DNA of 64,000 nt from contig JADJOD010000025.1 of NCBI GenBank assembly GCA_016713985.1, positions 1 to 64,000 of the forward strand. Reading direction: 5' to 3'. Positions 48,229-57,731 of this stretch are shown piece after piece (the first letter of the stretch is position 1; the number at the start of each line of letters is the position of its first letter). A program made the position numbers and the translations under genes. Origin of the DNA: Lewinellaceae bacterium (GTDB lineage: Bacteria; Bacteroidota; Bacteroidia; Chitinophagales; Saprospiraceae). Under the pieces are notes generated by a model. That model searched no databases. It was given only the letters and a program-made list of their open reading frames with translations, and was not told the origin of the DNA.

Positions 48229-49827
48229 TTATTCTTCGATCACTTCCATAAACACCCGGAAACCGATGGTCGGGCCGGCTTCGGAATAATTGCCCAGGGT
48301 GCGTATCTGGCAGGAGTAAGCGGGGTCTTTCCAACTGCCGCCCATTGTTTGGCCGGATTCCTGCAACATTTCCGCGACGTTGCCGCTCACGTTGTACAGT
48401 CCGAACGCATTGGGGAAATAGGCGGTGGCGGGCACCGGGAAAAAACCGCCGTCATTCGCTTCACTTGCTTTGTCGGCCGGGCAGTCGCCGCAAGGTTCGC
48501 TGGCGTTCAGGTTGCAGAGGTAGCAGCCTTTGGAATTGCGGATGTAATAGCCGCCGGGCCAGGGATAGGGCTCGTCTTTCAGGCCGCCGGAAGCGGCCAG
48601 GGTCCATTCTTCCTGGGTCGGCAGCCGGAAAAGCACTTTTTTGAACTTCTTTTTACCGGTACTGGTGTTGTACACTTTTGTGATCCATTCGCAGTATTGT
48701 TTGGCCGATTCGTGGCCGATGTTTTGCACGGGCGCTCCGTCGTCGTCGGGGTGGCCGTTTTTAAAAACCACGTCGTCGGGCAGGTCGTGCAGGTTTTCGG
48801 GCAGCAAGGTGCGCCAATCGGTTTTGGTGGTGCGGCAGGCGGTCAGTTGGTCGAAATTTTTGTTTTTCAGCAAGTCCTGCAAAAACACCTCGTATTGGGC
48901 GTTGGTCGTTTCGGTTTCCGCAGCATAGAGTTTGTCGCCGACCTTTTTCATGGTTTTTTCGAGTGATTTGGGGCTGATGGCGGACTGAACGGGCAATTCC
49001 GGCTCCTGCGACCTGAACAAGGCGTTTACTTCGGCTTCCCGGTGGCCGCTCCGCGCGATTTTAAGAGCGAGTTCTTTCACACGGCCCGCTTTACCGGCTT
49101 CTCCGCTGGCGGTGTAATGGCGGTGCAGGAGTGTCAGGGCCGGAATATAGTTGAGGTTGATGCTGGCCACCGTTTCCGGCTGACTTTCGGGACTGATGGG
49201 CAGGTCGAGATAGTCGGTCCGGAAGCGATTTTCGTAGTTGTAACGAAGCACGGCGATGTTGTCGAAGGGTTTTTCGCTGTATTTCAGGGTGAGGCCGGTC
49301 AGGTACATTTTTCCCTCATCGGCCTTGAGCAGCGCCTTGTTGCTCATGATGCCGAAATAAGCGGGTTTTCCCAATACGCCGGCACTCGCTAAGCGGTTGA
49401 TAAATTCTTCGAGCCCACAACCCGCCGGAATATTTGCGAGGGGGCGGCTCTGCGCGACCCGGTCGCGATATTTTTGATTTTCAAGAAGTTGTATATTTAA
49501 AATAGTGACGTCGGGCCGCACGTCGAGGGCGTATTGCAGGAGCAGGGCCGGGTATGTATCGTTTTCGTTGTGGGTAAAAAGAATACTGTTTTCTTCGACT
49601 GACATGAGGGCGTTGTAGTTCCAGTTGAGTACGCCGGAGGAATATTGCCCGCTGTTGTACCATTCGCGGCAAATGGCGGCTACCTGCGCGCGGTCGCCTG
49701 CGATTTCGGCATCACGCATGCGTTGTTCGTAGGGTTTTTCGGAAAAACGGCCGGGAGCGGGAAAGGCAAAAGTTGGGAACAAAAGAAAACTGAGGAAAAA
49801 CAGCAGGATTTTGAACGTGTATGTCAT
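48229..49827 (-). CDS. secreted FGE/SUMF1-domain protein with extra N-terminal domain
   Basis: 532 residues, intact. Signal peptide (MTYTFKILLFFLSFLLFPTF). Residues about 60-200 hold NALMSVEENSILFTHNENDT and YALDVRPDVTILNIQLLENQ, a pattern I know from the C-terminal soluble part of DUF2723 membrane proteins. Residues about 290-530 are a formylglycine-generating-enzyme-like domain (AETETTNAQYEVFLQDLL, FRLPTQEEWTLAASGG, FGLYNVSGNVAEMLQESGQT, GPTIGFRVFMEV). Several extra Cys (KGCYLCNLNASEPCGDCPAD) are present. Such domains often bind ligands rather than act as enzymes. First gene of a sigma/anti-sigma unit. Confidence 0.8.
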   Translation of the reverse strand: MTYTFKILLFFLSFLLFPTFAFPAPGRFSEKPYEQRMRDAEIAGDRAQVAAICREWYNSGQYSSGVLNWNYNALMSVEENSILFTHNENDTYPALLLQYALDVRPDVTILNIQLLENQKYRDRVAQSRPLANIPAGCGLEEFINRLASAGVLGKPAYFGIMSNKALLKADEGKMYLTGLTLKYSEKPFDNIAVLRYNYENRFRTDYLDLPISPESQPETVASINLNYIPALTLLHRHYTASGEAGKAGRVKELALKIARSGHREAEVNALFRSQEPELPVQSAISPKSLEKTMKKVGDKLYAAETETTNAQYEVFLQDLLKNKNFDQLTACRTTKTDWRTLLPENLHDLPDDVVFKNGHPDDDGAPVQNIGHESAKQYCEWITKVYNTSTGKKKFKKVLFRLPTQEEWTLAASGGLKDEPYPWPGGYYIRNSKGCYLCNLNASEPCGDCPADKASEANDGGFFPVPATAYFPNAFGLYNVSGNVAEMLQESGQTMGGSWKDPAYSCQIRTLGNYSEAGPTIGFRVFMEVIEE

Positions 49828-49968
49828 ACGTCGGGTGTTGTGTGAAAAAATGTATGGCTGATTACACGCGAGGGCGGGAAACGTTCAAATAACGTTTTAA
49901 CTTTTCCAGGCATATCTGGCTGATGAGTGGCCAATCAGTGCCGGTTCATGGGATAAGCTGATATACAA

Positions 49969-50054
49969 GTGTCATTCTAAGCGCAGCGAAGAATCCAATA
50001 AACTCCTCTTGCAGAGCGATTTACACAGATTCTTCGCTGCGCTCAGAATGACAC
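49969..50054. repeat. 27-bp inverted repeat (hairpin), one mismatch
   Basis: Arms 49969-49995 and 50028-50054 share GTGTCATTCT then GCGCAGCGAAGAATC with one mismatch, spaced by 32 bases. It lies between the stop of the DUF5916 gene and the start of the FGE-like gene. Repeats with this GCGCAGCGAAGAATC core are familiar to me from other Bacteroidota genomes. Confidence 0.85.
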
Positions 50055-50095
50055 GCTGCATCAAAATTATGGGTGAACCGGGGGGAGGTTTGCCG

Positions 50096-52268
50096 CTACA
50101 ATCCCCACCAATACGTCATCTTCAGCGCAAACGCCCGGCTTTTCACCCCGAAATTTTCGGGTAAGTAATTGTCCGTGTACACGATATACAGATCCGATGC
50201 CGGCGCGTAGCGCCACTGAAAACGGGTGTTGAGGTTCACATTGTCGGTTTGTTCGTTGTATTGCAGAAAGGCGGTGAAATAGATTTTTTTGGTAAACGTG
50301 ACGTCTAAACGTGGCCCGATGAGCCAGAAATACGCGTTTTTTAACCCGAAACCGTTGTCGGCGGGAAACTTGATGTCGTTGTACTCCGCCGCAAGCGCAA
50401 AACTGCCGAAGGGTTGCACCCGGTAAGCCACGTTGCCGGCTAAGCGAAGGCGTGTGCCGTTGGCGAAAAAACCGCCGTAACGGGATTCCCAGCCGTAGGT
50501 GAACAAGCTTTGTGGTTTGGACGTAAAATTCGTGCCCCAGGAATTCCAGATGTGGTGGGTACCGGCGGGAATTTTGATACCCGTCAGGTTGGTCGGGTCA
50601 AAGGGATCCTGTGGCTTCACGTAGTTGTTACCCGTCCAGGCGGTAAAAGCGGCGCGGTTGCGAAAAATCAGGGTGTAAAAAAAAGCCGTTTCATTTTCGA
50701 TGCTGTTCCCCGGTTTGTCCATAAAAATAAAGGCGCTGAGCCCGGGGCTGTGCGTCAGCAGGAGGCCGCCTTTGGGGAAAAAATTAAAACCGGCATTGAT
50801 CACCGTTTTGTGGTAACCCCGGCGCGGCAGGAAGCCCACTTCCGGGTTGTAGTGGTCGCCTACGTATTCCTGCTTTAGTTCCCAACTGAGTTTGCGGTTG
50901 TTGTAGCGCACGTTGGCCGCCACGGCGTAGTCATCGCCTTTTGAGTTGGGGTCGAATGACTTGAAATACAGGAACTTACCACGCCAGACATCGTTGGGGG
51001 AAGCCATGTTGTACTCCAGCCCGGCGTTGCGGTTGAAAGCCGGCCGGCCGGTGTACCGCTCGCTGTCGAACGACTGTTTGTTGATCAGAAAACCGGTGAC
51101 ATTGGAGCGGCTGAATACCCTGCGCTGGAGCGTCAAAACGCCGAAATTCTGGGCGGGGGCGTCACTTTCGCCCGTTTCACCCGTCTGGATGTTCATAACG
51201 CCGAGGCGCCAGTTTTTGTCGAGTCGCCCGCTGAGTCTTGCGCCGCCGTAAATGGGTGCGTTGAGGCCGATTCGCCGCGAGAAAAAGGGGCGCAGGTTGG
51301 AAAAACCGAGGTTATTGAATAAGTCGCTGTTTTCCAGAAAAAACTGCCGGCGCTCCGGAAAAAACAATTCGAAACGATCGAGATTGGTTTGCTGGCGATC
51401 CACTTCCACCTGCGAAAAATCGGGGTTGATCGTTGCGTCGAGGTTAATGGAGGACGTAACGGCGAGTTTGGCGTCCACGCCGGCATCCAGGCGCCCGTCA
51501 AAAGGTTCGTCGGGTTGAAAATTTTTTGTGCCGCCGCCGAGCAGGAAGGGTATGACGGAGATATTGCGCCCGGCGCGTGGAGGCGGGGGCTTCTCCCCAG
51601 TCGAGCACCCCCGTGTAAGCGAGGGATGCCGTCGGCATTTGACGCGGCACGGGCGTCCACGACGATTTTTCCGTGGTAGTCAGGTCGTTGCGGCTGAAAT
51701 TGATGCCCCAGCGCGTGATATCCTTTTTGTACCGCAGGGTTTTAAACGGAATAGCCGCTTCGAAAATCCAGCGGTCGGGATACCGTTTTACCGCTGAAAG
51801 CCAGCGGTTTTCCCAACTCAGGTCGACGGCGGCGCCGTCGTATTGCAAACCGTCCCATTCCGCTCCCGCGGCATTGGCGCCGAAGGTGAAGCCGTTGGTC
51901 TGGTCGTCGAAGGGGTCCATAAAAAAGATAAAATTGTCGTTTTTTCCAAAATTCCAGTCGCGGCGCAGCGATTCCACCATAACCGGGTGCGACTGAAAAT
52001 TGATGGCCGAGATGTAAAGAAAACGGTTGTCGTAAGCCATGCGGACTTCCGTGCGCAGTTGGGCGCGGGAGGTGTCCATCGGCAACACCATAAAAAAATC
52101 GGTGGCTACGGCGGCCGTTTTCCAGGTTTCTTCTTCCAGTTCCCCGTTGATGGAAATAGTGGAAGCGGCCTGGCGGATGGAATAACGGTATTGTTCGTTT
52201 TTCTTTTGTGCGACTAAAAGGCTTGAAAAACAACAAGTTAGGAGGAAAATGGCAATTATTTTTTTCAC
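50096..52268 (-). pseudogene. DUF5916 outer-membrane protein with CBM9-like domain, one frameshift
   Basis: Starts at 52268 (MKKIIAIFLLTCCFSSLLVA). A CBM9-like sugar-binding domain (ISINGELEEETWKTAAVATD, RTEVRMAYDNRFLYISAINF, RWIFEAAIPFKTLRYKKDIT) is followed by a DUF5916 barrel (NLDATINPDFSQVEVDRQQT, LFFPERRQFFLENSDLFNNL, FSRRIGLNAPIYGGARLSGR). The frame changes near 51590, where one more C in GAAGCCCCCGCC gives GEAPPPPRAGRN and one protein of about 725 residues. DUF5916 proteins are common outer-membrane proteins of Bacteroidota with unknown role. Confidence 0.8.
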
Positions 52269-52470
52269 GGGAGGCGGGCGCCGTGTTGTATCGGTGCGGA
52301 GGCAAATGTCAGCAGTAGGAAAGAATTGGGCGGAAGAAAAACAGGGTTTAAGGGTTCACTTACCCACAAACCCTTCTTTCAGCATAAAAAACGACATCAA
52401 AATGGCGGGTAGATGCCGACCCAACCTCCTGTACTTTTTGCCCGTAAAAAAATGTACCGATACGCCCCGG

Positions 52471-52775
52471 CGTGCCTGCAACCCTGCACGTGTCACTTTC
52501 CGGGCAACAGGATTATCACTGGTCGACGGGTGAGTCGGGCGTTTCCATCGAAGTGATTGCCGGTGGCATTAATTCCGCGACGGTGACCAATGCATGCGGC
52601 ACTTTCAGCGATTCGATAGAAGTAACTAAGGGTTGAGTCAAACCGGTCATTCCCAACAGTTTCACCCCCAACGGCGACCAGGTGAACGACGTTTTCCGGA
52701 TGTTACATGACCCGAAAATTGAAACACGCAGTTTACAAATCTACAATCGCTGGGGCAGCATGTTATTTTGGCCCG
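52471..52775 (+). pseudogene. fragment of a CHU_C (gliding/T9SS type B sorting) protein
   Basis: One plus frame reads SGQQDYHWSTGESGVSIEVI, ATVTNACGTFSDSIEV, a TGA at 52636, then IPNSFTPNGDQVNDVFRML and LQIYNRWGSMLF. This is the Ig-like repeat plus CHU_C domain that ends many large secreted adhesins. There is no 5' portion, and the last 30 or so residues of the domain are missing. The sequence turns abruptly into the 3' end of the opposite-strand lipoprotein gene near 52770. Confidence 0.75.
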
Positions 52776-53818
52776 CAGGCGTCCGCTACGCAAGGTTCCT
52801 GTTCGTACGGATCTTCAATATCGACCACCAGCGTGCATCCGCCCCAGGGTATCGCGCGTTTACTGAAAGTGACCGAGCCGTTACCCGACATGCCGCAGCC
52901 CGCCGGGTCGGTCGTGCCGCCTGAGGGCGAATAAAGCCGGGCGCACATAAACCCGTTATCGCCGCTGACGCAGTTGCCCGTGGACATACGTAATCTGTAT
53001 TTCGCGTTTGTGGTTTTGATGGCGATCGGATATACCTCCGAACTGAACGTGTACATGCCGACGGGGATGGGAGGGCCGATCGGATTTCCGGATTGCGCGA
53101 ATGCGATCTGCCCGTCTGTAGCGCCGTAGTAAGAACAGTCGACGTAATTACCGGCGCCGTCAAGGAAATCTAAAGTGCAATATGCGCCCGTGTTGGTTTC
53201 GTCGATCCTGCAAAATGTGCCTTCCACCATCCAGGTACACCAACTTTTGCATATATAACGCGGGTCGCCGCACCAGGGATTTATTTTGTAGCCGCTCAGG
53301 TCAATAAAAGTCCAGTCTTCCGACGGGGCGAGCACCTGGTATGCGGAGGTATTAAAACCATACTCTCCGAATTGCAGCGAGATCGTACAGCCGAGACTTT
53401 CTTCGCTGTATCTGGCAAAAACGTACCAGTTCGAGCAGCATTCGGGCAGTTCGACCACTTCCCAGTAGCAGGAGCTCAGTTGCACATTGAGTACGATCTG
53501 GTTCGCCTCGTCGTCCGGCGTAGCCCGTAAAGCAATCTGGACGGGGCAATTAATGGGCCACGGGCAGGTCACCTCGTCTCCGTAATAATCGGCTACCCTC
53601 AGGATCATGCGGCATTTTCCGTCGTAGTATTTGAATATGGGCCGCTCCCCGAACGTGCCACCGGGGCAGGGGTCTGATCGGCCCTCTACGACGCCTTTTT
53701 CAAAATCCAGGGGCGATTGTGCGAAGGTTTCCGGTTCCTGCGGTTTTTTTTCACAACTGAAAACGAAGGTTATCAGGATCAGGCAAATGGCTCTGAGTAT
53801 AAAAAACGGACGGTTCAT
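52763..53818 (-). CDS. Cys-rich secreted lipoprotein of unknown function
   Basis: 351 residues from ATG 53818 (MNRPFFILRAICLILITFVF, lipobox VFSC). The mature protein has about 20 Cys, many in pairs (LPECCSNWYVFARYS, INPWCGDPRYICKSWCTWMV). It ends VADACGPK at 52763, overlapping the opposite-strand CHU_C fragment by about a dozen bases. The end may be cut by the same rearrangement that cut the CHU_C fragment. No family recognised; beta-rich composition suggests a surface or periplasmic binding protein. Confidence 0.65.
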   Translation of the reverse strand: MNRPFFILRAICLILITFVFSCEKKPQEPETFAQSPLDFEKGVVEGRSDPCPGGTFGERPIFKYYDGKCRMILRVADYYGDEVTCPWPINCPVQIALRATPDDEANQIVLNVQLSSCYWEVVELPECCSNWYVFARYSEESLGCTISLQFGEYGFNTSAYQVLAPSEDWTFIDLSGYKINPWCGDPRYICKSWCTWMVEGTFCRIDETNTGAYCTLDFLDGAGNYVDCSYYGATDGQIAFAQSGNPIGPPIPVGMYTFSSEVYPIAIKTTNAKYRLRMSTGNCVSGDNGFMCARLYSPSGGTTDPAGCGMSGNGSVTFSKRAIPWGGCTLVVDIEDPYEQEPCVADACGPK

Positions 53819-54009
53819 AAGAATTGGACAGTTTAAATAAAAGATGGCAAACACTTCCGGGTGATTCGTTTCGGAATGCCGTAAAGGTGCGGGCGCGATA
53901 CAATATATTTCGCGCCATTTCGTGCCAACTTGTGCCATCTTGCGCCAACACAAGGCGTTCTGATCCAATTCTTTATAAAAACCTGTGGGGTGCTCTTGCG
54001 ACCGAACCG

Positions 54010-54132
54010 GCGCATTTGGACTCTGGGGACTCGTCCTGTATCAGGATACGTTTCTTGTTCGCCTATTTCAGCGAGGTACCCATGAAGCGCCTGTGTTTTT
54101 GGAGAAAATCCATGATTTTTTGGAAACGATGA
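54010..54132 (-). pseudogene. decayed second copy of the mfd 3' end
   Basis: Minus-strand translation gives FQKIMDFLQKHRRFMGTSLK, a stop, then ANKKRILIQDESPESK. It aligns with the true Mfd tail FQKVMAFIHQKGRVMGISLK, QTNKELIMVQDEVRSLK (54770-54893). At the DNA level about two-thirds of positions look identical by eye, for example TACCCATGA and the TTTCAG block. It has no upstream mfd sequence. Confidence 0.75.
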
Positions 54133-54200
54133 AGAGCACAGACAGACAAACACGGAGCTTTCTTTTTTTGCACGTTGTAATTTCCAAAGACGTGATCTAC

Positions 54201-54356
54201 GAAAACTGCATCGTCTGAAAAATCGGCGAGACTGAAAAAGGCAAAACAACCGTCACGCTCCGGTGAGACAACACGGTCGTTATCGTAGAAGAGGTGAATG
54301 CCCACACCTGCAACAACTGCGGTCACTACTACTTAGACAGCGACACGGCCAAAAAG
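54201..54356 (+). pseudogene. relic of a YgiT/MqsA-type zinc-finger antitoxin
   Basis: One plus frame reads NCIV, stop, KIGETEKGKTTVTLR, stop, DNTVVIVEEVNAHTCNNCGH and YYLDSDTAKK. This is the N-terminal zinc-finger pattern of YgiT-type antitoxins (CxxC ... CxxCG). Two TGA stops (one at the place of the second Cys) break it. The DNA-binding half and the toxin gene are missing. Confidence 0.7.
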
Positions 54357-54392
54357 TGCCCTACCCGAAGCAAGGCACTTAGAGGAGATGTA

Positions 54393-54662
54393 TCACAAAT
54401 GACTACCATTTCGTTTCCGACCTAGTTTTTTGATGGTCTCTAAATCCTTATCAAATTCTTTTTCATCGTATGATGACGGAACGTTGCGCTTGGCTAACAA
54501 TTCTTCAAATTCAAAATAACTCATTCCGGCCAGTTTACGAGCCTGTCCAAACGAAAGGCGGTCTTGCACGTATAACAAGACAGCCAGCTCGATTTGAATA
54601 TCTTGCTCAGACATGTTGGTTGCCTGAAGCAATTCGTCATTCACATCAATTTTCAAGTTCAT
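54393..54662 (-). CDS. UPF0175-family antitoxin-like protein (orphan)
   Basis: 89 residues, intact, starting MNLKIDVNDELLQATNMSEQ. UPF0175 hallmarks are present (IQIELAVLLYVQDRLSFGQA, KLAGMSYFEFEELLAKRNVP, SSYDEKEFDKDLETIKKLG). Members are small helix-turn-helix proteins usually followed by a PIN-type toxin of the DUF3368 kind. Here no toxin follows: 37 bases after its stop the opposite-strand YgiT relic begins. It lies between the mfd stop (54724) and the decayed copy of the mfd tail. Confidence 0.85.
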   Translation of the reverse strand: MNLKIDVNDELLQATNMSEQDIQIELAVLLYVQDRLSFGQARKLAGMSYFEFEELLAKRNVPSSYDEKEFDKDLETIKKLGRKRNGSHL

Positions 54663-54723
54663 TTTTTTAAATTTTGCTACAGAAATAGGCTTTTCCCCTA
54701 ATTTTTCAAAGCATTTTCAAACA

Positions 54724-57114
54724 TTACCCCACCGCTCCCGCTACCTGCTCCAGCACCCGCATCACCGCCTTCAAACTCCGCACTTCGTCCTGCACCATAA
54801 TGAGTTCCTTGTTGGTCTGTTTCAGGGAAATACCCATGACGCGGCCTTTTTGATGGATAAAAGCCATCACTTTCTGGAACAGTTCCGTTTCGTAAAAGGA
54901 CGATTGCGGGTCGCTGATAAAGTAGCAACGCAGCTTGCCGCCTTTGAGGATGAGCCGTTCGAAGCCGAGTTTTTTGCAAAGCCATTGCAGGCGCAGGCCG
55001 TCGAACAGGGAACTTACCTGTTTGGGCAGTTTGCCGAAACGGTCTTCAAGGCGTTTGGCAAATTTTTCGATATCTTCTTCATTTTCAATACTATTCAATT
55101 CCGTGTACAGGTTCAGGCGTTCCTGGATATTGCTCACGTACTCGTCCGGAATGAGCATTTCCACGTCGGTTTCGATGGTCACGTCGCGCACGTAGGAGCC
55201 GCGTTGTGCGATTTCTTCTTTGAAAATGTCTTTGAAATCGGTCTCTTTTAGTTCCTGAATGGCCTCGTCGAGGATTTTCTGGTAGGTTTCAAAACCGATA
55301 TCGGCGATAAACCCCGATTGTTCGCCGCCGAGCAGGTTGCCCGCGCCGCGGATGTCGAGGTCGCGCATGGCCACGGAGAAGCCGGAACCCAGTTCGCTGA
55401 ACTCCTCGATGGTGCGCAGGCGTTTGCGCGCTTCCTGCGTAAGTACGCTCATGGGCGGCGCGAAGAGGTAGCAATAAGCCTTCTGGTTAGAACGCCCCAC
55501 GCGCCCGCGCAACTGGTGCAGGTCGCTGAGCCCGAAGATGTCGGCGCGGTTGATGATGATGGTGTTGGCGTTGGGGATGTCGAGGCCGGTTTCGATGATG
55601 TTGGTGCAGGCGAGCACGTCGAACTTGCGGTCGATAAAGTCCACGAGCACCTGTTCGAGGTGTTCGGCATCCATCTGGCCGTGCGCCATTGCGACGTCGG
55701 TTTCCGGGCAAATACGTTTGAGTGTTTCGACCACCTGCGGCAGGTCGTTGACGCGGTTGTGTACAAAGAATACCTGCCCGCCGCGGTTGACTTCGGTGTA
55801 AATGGCTTCCCGGATCAGGTCTTCGTCGAACACCCGGATCTCCGTCTGTATCGGCTGGCGGTTGGGCGGCGGCGTGCGGATCACCGACAAGTCGCGGGCC
55901 GCCATGAGGCTGAATTGCAAGGTGCGCGGGATGGGTGTGGCCGTAAGCGTGAGGGTGTCGACATTCACTTTGATGGCGCGCAGTTTTTCCTTGCTGGCGA
56001 CGCCGAATTTTTGCTCTTCATCTACAACGAGCAAGCCCAAGTCTTTGAATAACAATTCTTTACTCAGCAAAGCATGGGTGCCGATGATGATGTCGATTTT
56101 TCCCGCTTTTAATCTTTCCAGAATCTCTTTTCGTTCGCGGGCGCTGCGGAAGCGGTTGAGGTAATCCACCGTCACGGGGAATTCCTGCAGGCGTTCGGAA
56201 AACGTTTTCCAGTGTTGCAGGGCAAGGATGGTGGTGGGCACAAGTATAGCCACCTGTTTGCCGTCGCACACGGCTTTAAACGCCGCGCGAATCGCCACCT
56301 CCGTTTTGCCGAAACCCACGTCGCCGCAAATCAGGCGGTCCATCGGGTATTCCTTTTCCATGTCCGCCTTCACGTCGTTGGTGGCTTTGAACTGATCCGG
56401 TGTGTCTTCGTAGATAAAAGACGCTTCGAGTTCGTTTTGCAGGTAACCGTCGGGTGGGAAGGCGTGGCCTTTGGCGGCGCGGCGTTTGGCGTAAAGTTTG
56501 ATGAGTTCGGCCGCGATGTCCTTGATTTTGCGTTTGGTGCGCGCCTTGAGTTGTTTCCAGGCGTCGGAGCCGATTTTGGAGAGTTGCGGCGGCGTGCCTT
56601 CCTGCCCGATGTATTTGGAAATCTTGTGCAGCGAATGGATGCTGACGTAGAGGATGTCGTTGTTTTTATAATTCAGGCGCACGGCTTCCTGCACTTGCCC
56701 GCCGATTTCGATCTTTTGCAAGCCTGCGAATTTGCCGATGCCGTGGTCGATGTGCGTCACGTAATCGCCGGGTTGCAACTCGCGCAATATCCTGACATTC
56801 AACGCGGTTTCTTTGGTAAAACCCTGCCGGACCTTGTACTGGTGGTAGCGCTGGAAGATCTGGTGGTCGGTGAGGCAGGCGATCTTCAGGTCCTCGTCGA
56901 TATAGCCTTCGTGGATGGGTACACTGACGGGCAAAAACTCCACGTTCGCTTTCAGTTCCCGGAAAATAGCCGACAGGCGGTCGAATTGTTTGGGGTTTTC
57001 GGAGCAGATATAGATTTCATAACCGCCCGCTTTCCACTCGTGCATGGCGCGAATGAGCAGGTCGAAGTTTTTGTTGAAACTCGGTTGAGGCTTTGAATGG
57101 AAATTTTTATGGAA
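54724..57114 (-). pseudogene. mfd: mfd, C-terminal part (transcription-repair coupling factor), detached
   Basis: Sequence matching Mfd resumes at about 57114 (FHSKPQPSFNKNFDLLIRAM) and runs intact to 54724. The CarD-like RNA-polymerase-interaction domain is LQPGDYVTHIDHGIGKFAGL. The helicase/translocase motifs are ICGDVGFGKTEVAIRAAFKA, VVDEEQKFGV, TLTATPIPRTLQFSL, VFFVHNRVNDLPQVVETLKR and QLRGRVGRSNQKAYCYLF, followed by the TRCF domain to the end. The first usable ATG is 57045. With the piece at 57732-58739 it makes about 1130 residues, the normal Mfd length, so almost nothing was lost. Mfd removes stalled RNA polymerase and recruits UvrA; this half could translocate DNA but lacks the UvrA-binding part. 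Confidence 0.9.
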
Positions 57115-57199
57115 ACCTTGGGAGAGCCAATTGGGTCATTTTAGAACGATTAGAGGGCAAAATTACTAAAAGACTGCAATGAAATAATGCCCTCAGATA

Positions 57200-57402
57200 T
57201 CAATGCCGCCTTGAAATTTTTTGTTTTAATTTCGCATCAAAACGTTCTGTTATTTTTTCTTCGTATTCCTTAAATATTTCATTATTCACTACTGCATCAT
57301 AGCGATCGTCTAACAAAGCATCCAGCACAATCCCTGATGACGCGACTATTCCGGGATAGCATCTATCAAGACATTGGTATCGAGAACAACTTTGAGGCGC
57401 AT
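57200..57402 (-). pseudogene. PIN-domain toxin (VapC-like) remnant
   Basis: ATG 57402 opens MRLKVVLDTNVLIDAIPE, the start of a PIN-domain RNase with the first catalytic Asp (LDTN). After a frame change near 57345-57360 it reads VLDALLDDRYDAVVNNEIFK and EYEEKITERFDAKL before a stop at 57200. Family members run about 140 residues, so the C-terminal half with the remaining Asp residues is missing. It starts one codon after the antitoxin stop (TGA CCG ATG). Probably inactive. Confidence 0.75.
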
Positions 57403-57405
57403 CGG

Positions 57406-57624
57406 TCAGGATTCTTCTGCAAGCCATTGCTGAAGCGTTTTCTCTGTATAACCGCGTTCTTTGCCGATCTCGTTGACCCGGTGGCGCGCTTTTTCGAGCA
57501 GGTAACGCGCGATCATCCGGCGAATAGCCAATAAGTCCTCTTCCGGCAGATGCATGGCATAGACCCGCAAGAGTTCCATCTGTAAGTTGGTAAAAGGTGT
57601 CGCCGAGGCGGATGATGCTGCCAT
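57406..57624 (-). CDS. antitoxin of the PIN-type TA module
   Basis: 72 residues from ATG 57624 (MAASSASATPFTNLQMELLR). The pattern is TNLQMELLRVYAMHLPEEDL, AIRRMIARYLLEKARHRVNE, IGKERGYTEKTLQQWLAEES. I know this type as the small helical antitoxin encoded before PIN toxins in Bacteroidota and Cyanobacteria. Intact. A perfect palindrome lies 11 bases upstream of its start and probably is its operator. It lies inside the mfd gene and on the same strand. Confidence 0.8.
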   Translation of the reverse strand: MAASSASATPFTNLQMELLRVYAMHLPEEDLLAIRRMIARYLLEKARHRVNEIGKERGYTEKTLQQWLAEES

Positions 57625-57634
57625 ATGGGGATTA

Positions 57635-57667
57635 AGTAATAGTCTCATTCGCAATGAGACTATTACT
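57635..57667. promoter_or_regulatory. perfect 15-bp palindrome (likely TA operator)
   Basis: The arm AGTAATAGTCTCATT (57635-57649), loop CGC and the exact reverse complement (57653-57667) lie 11 bases upstream of the antitoxin start codon, where TA autoregulation sites normally lie. Confidence 0.75.
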
Positions 57668-57731
57668 ACGCGCGATGCCTGGCGGCGTGAGGTATATCCT
57701 TTAAACAATACCCGCCGAACCTCCTCCTCTT

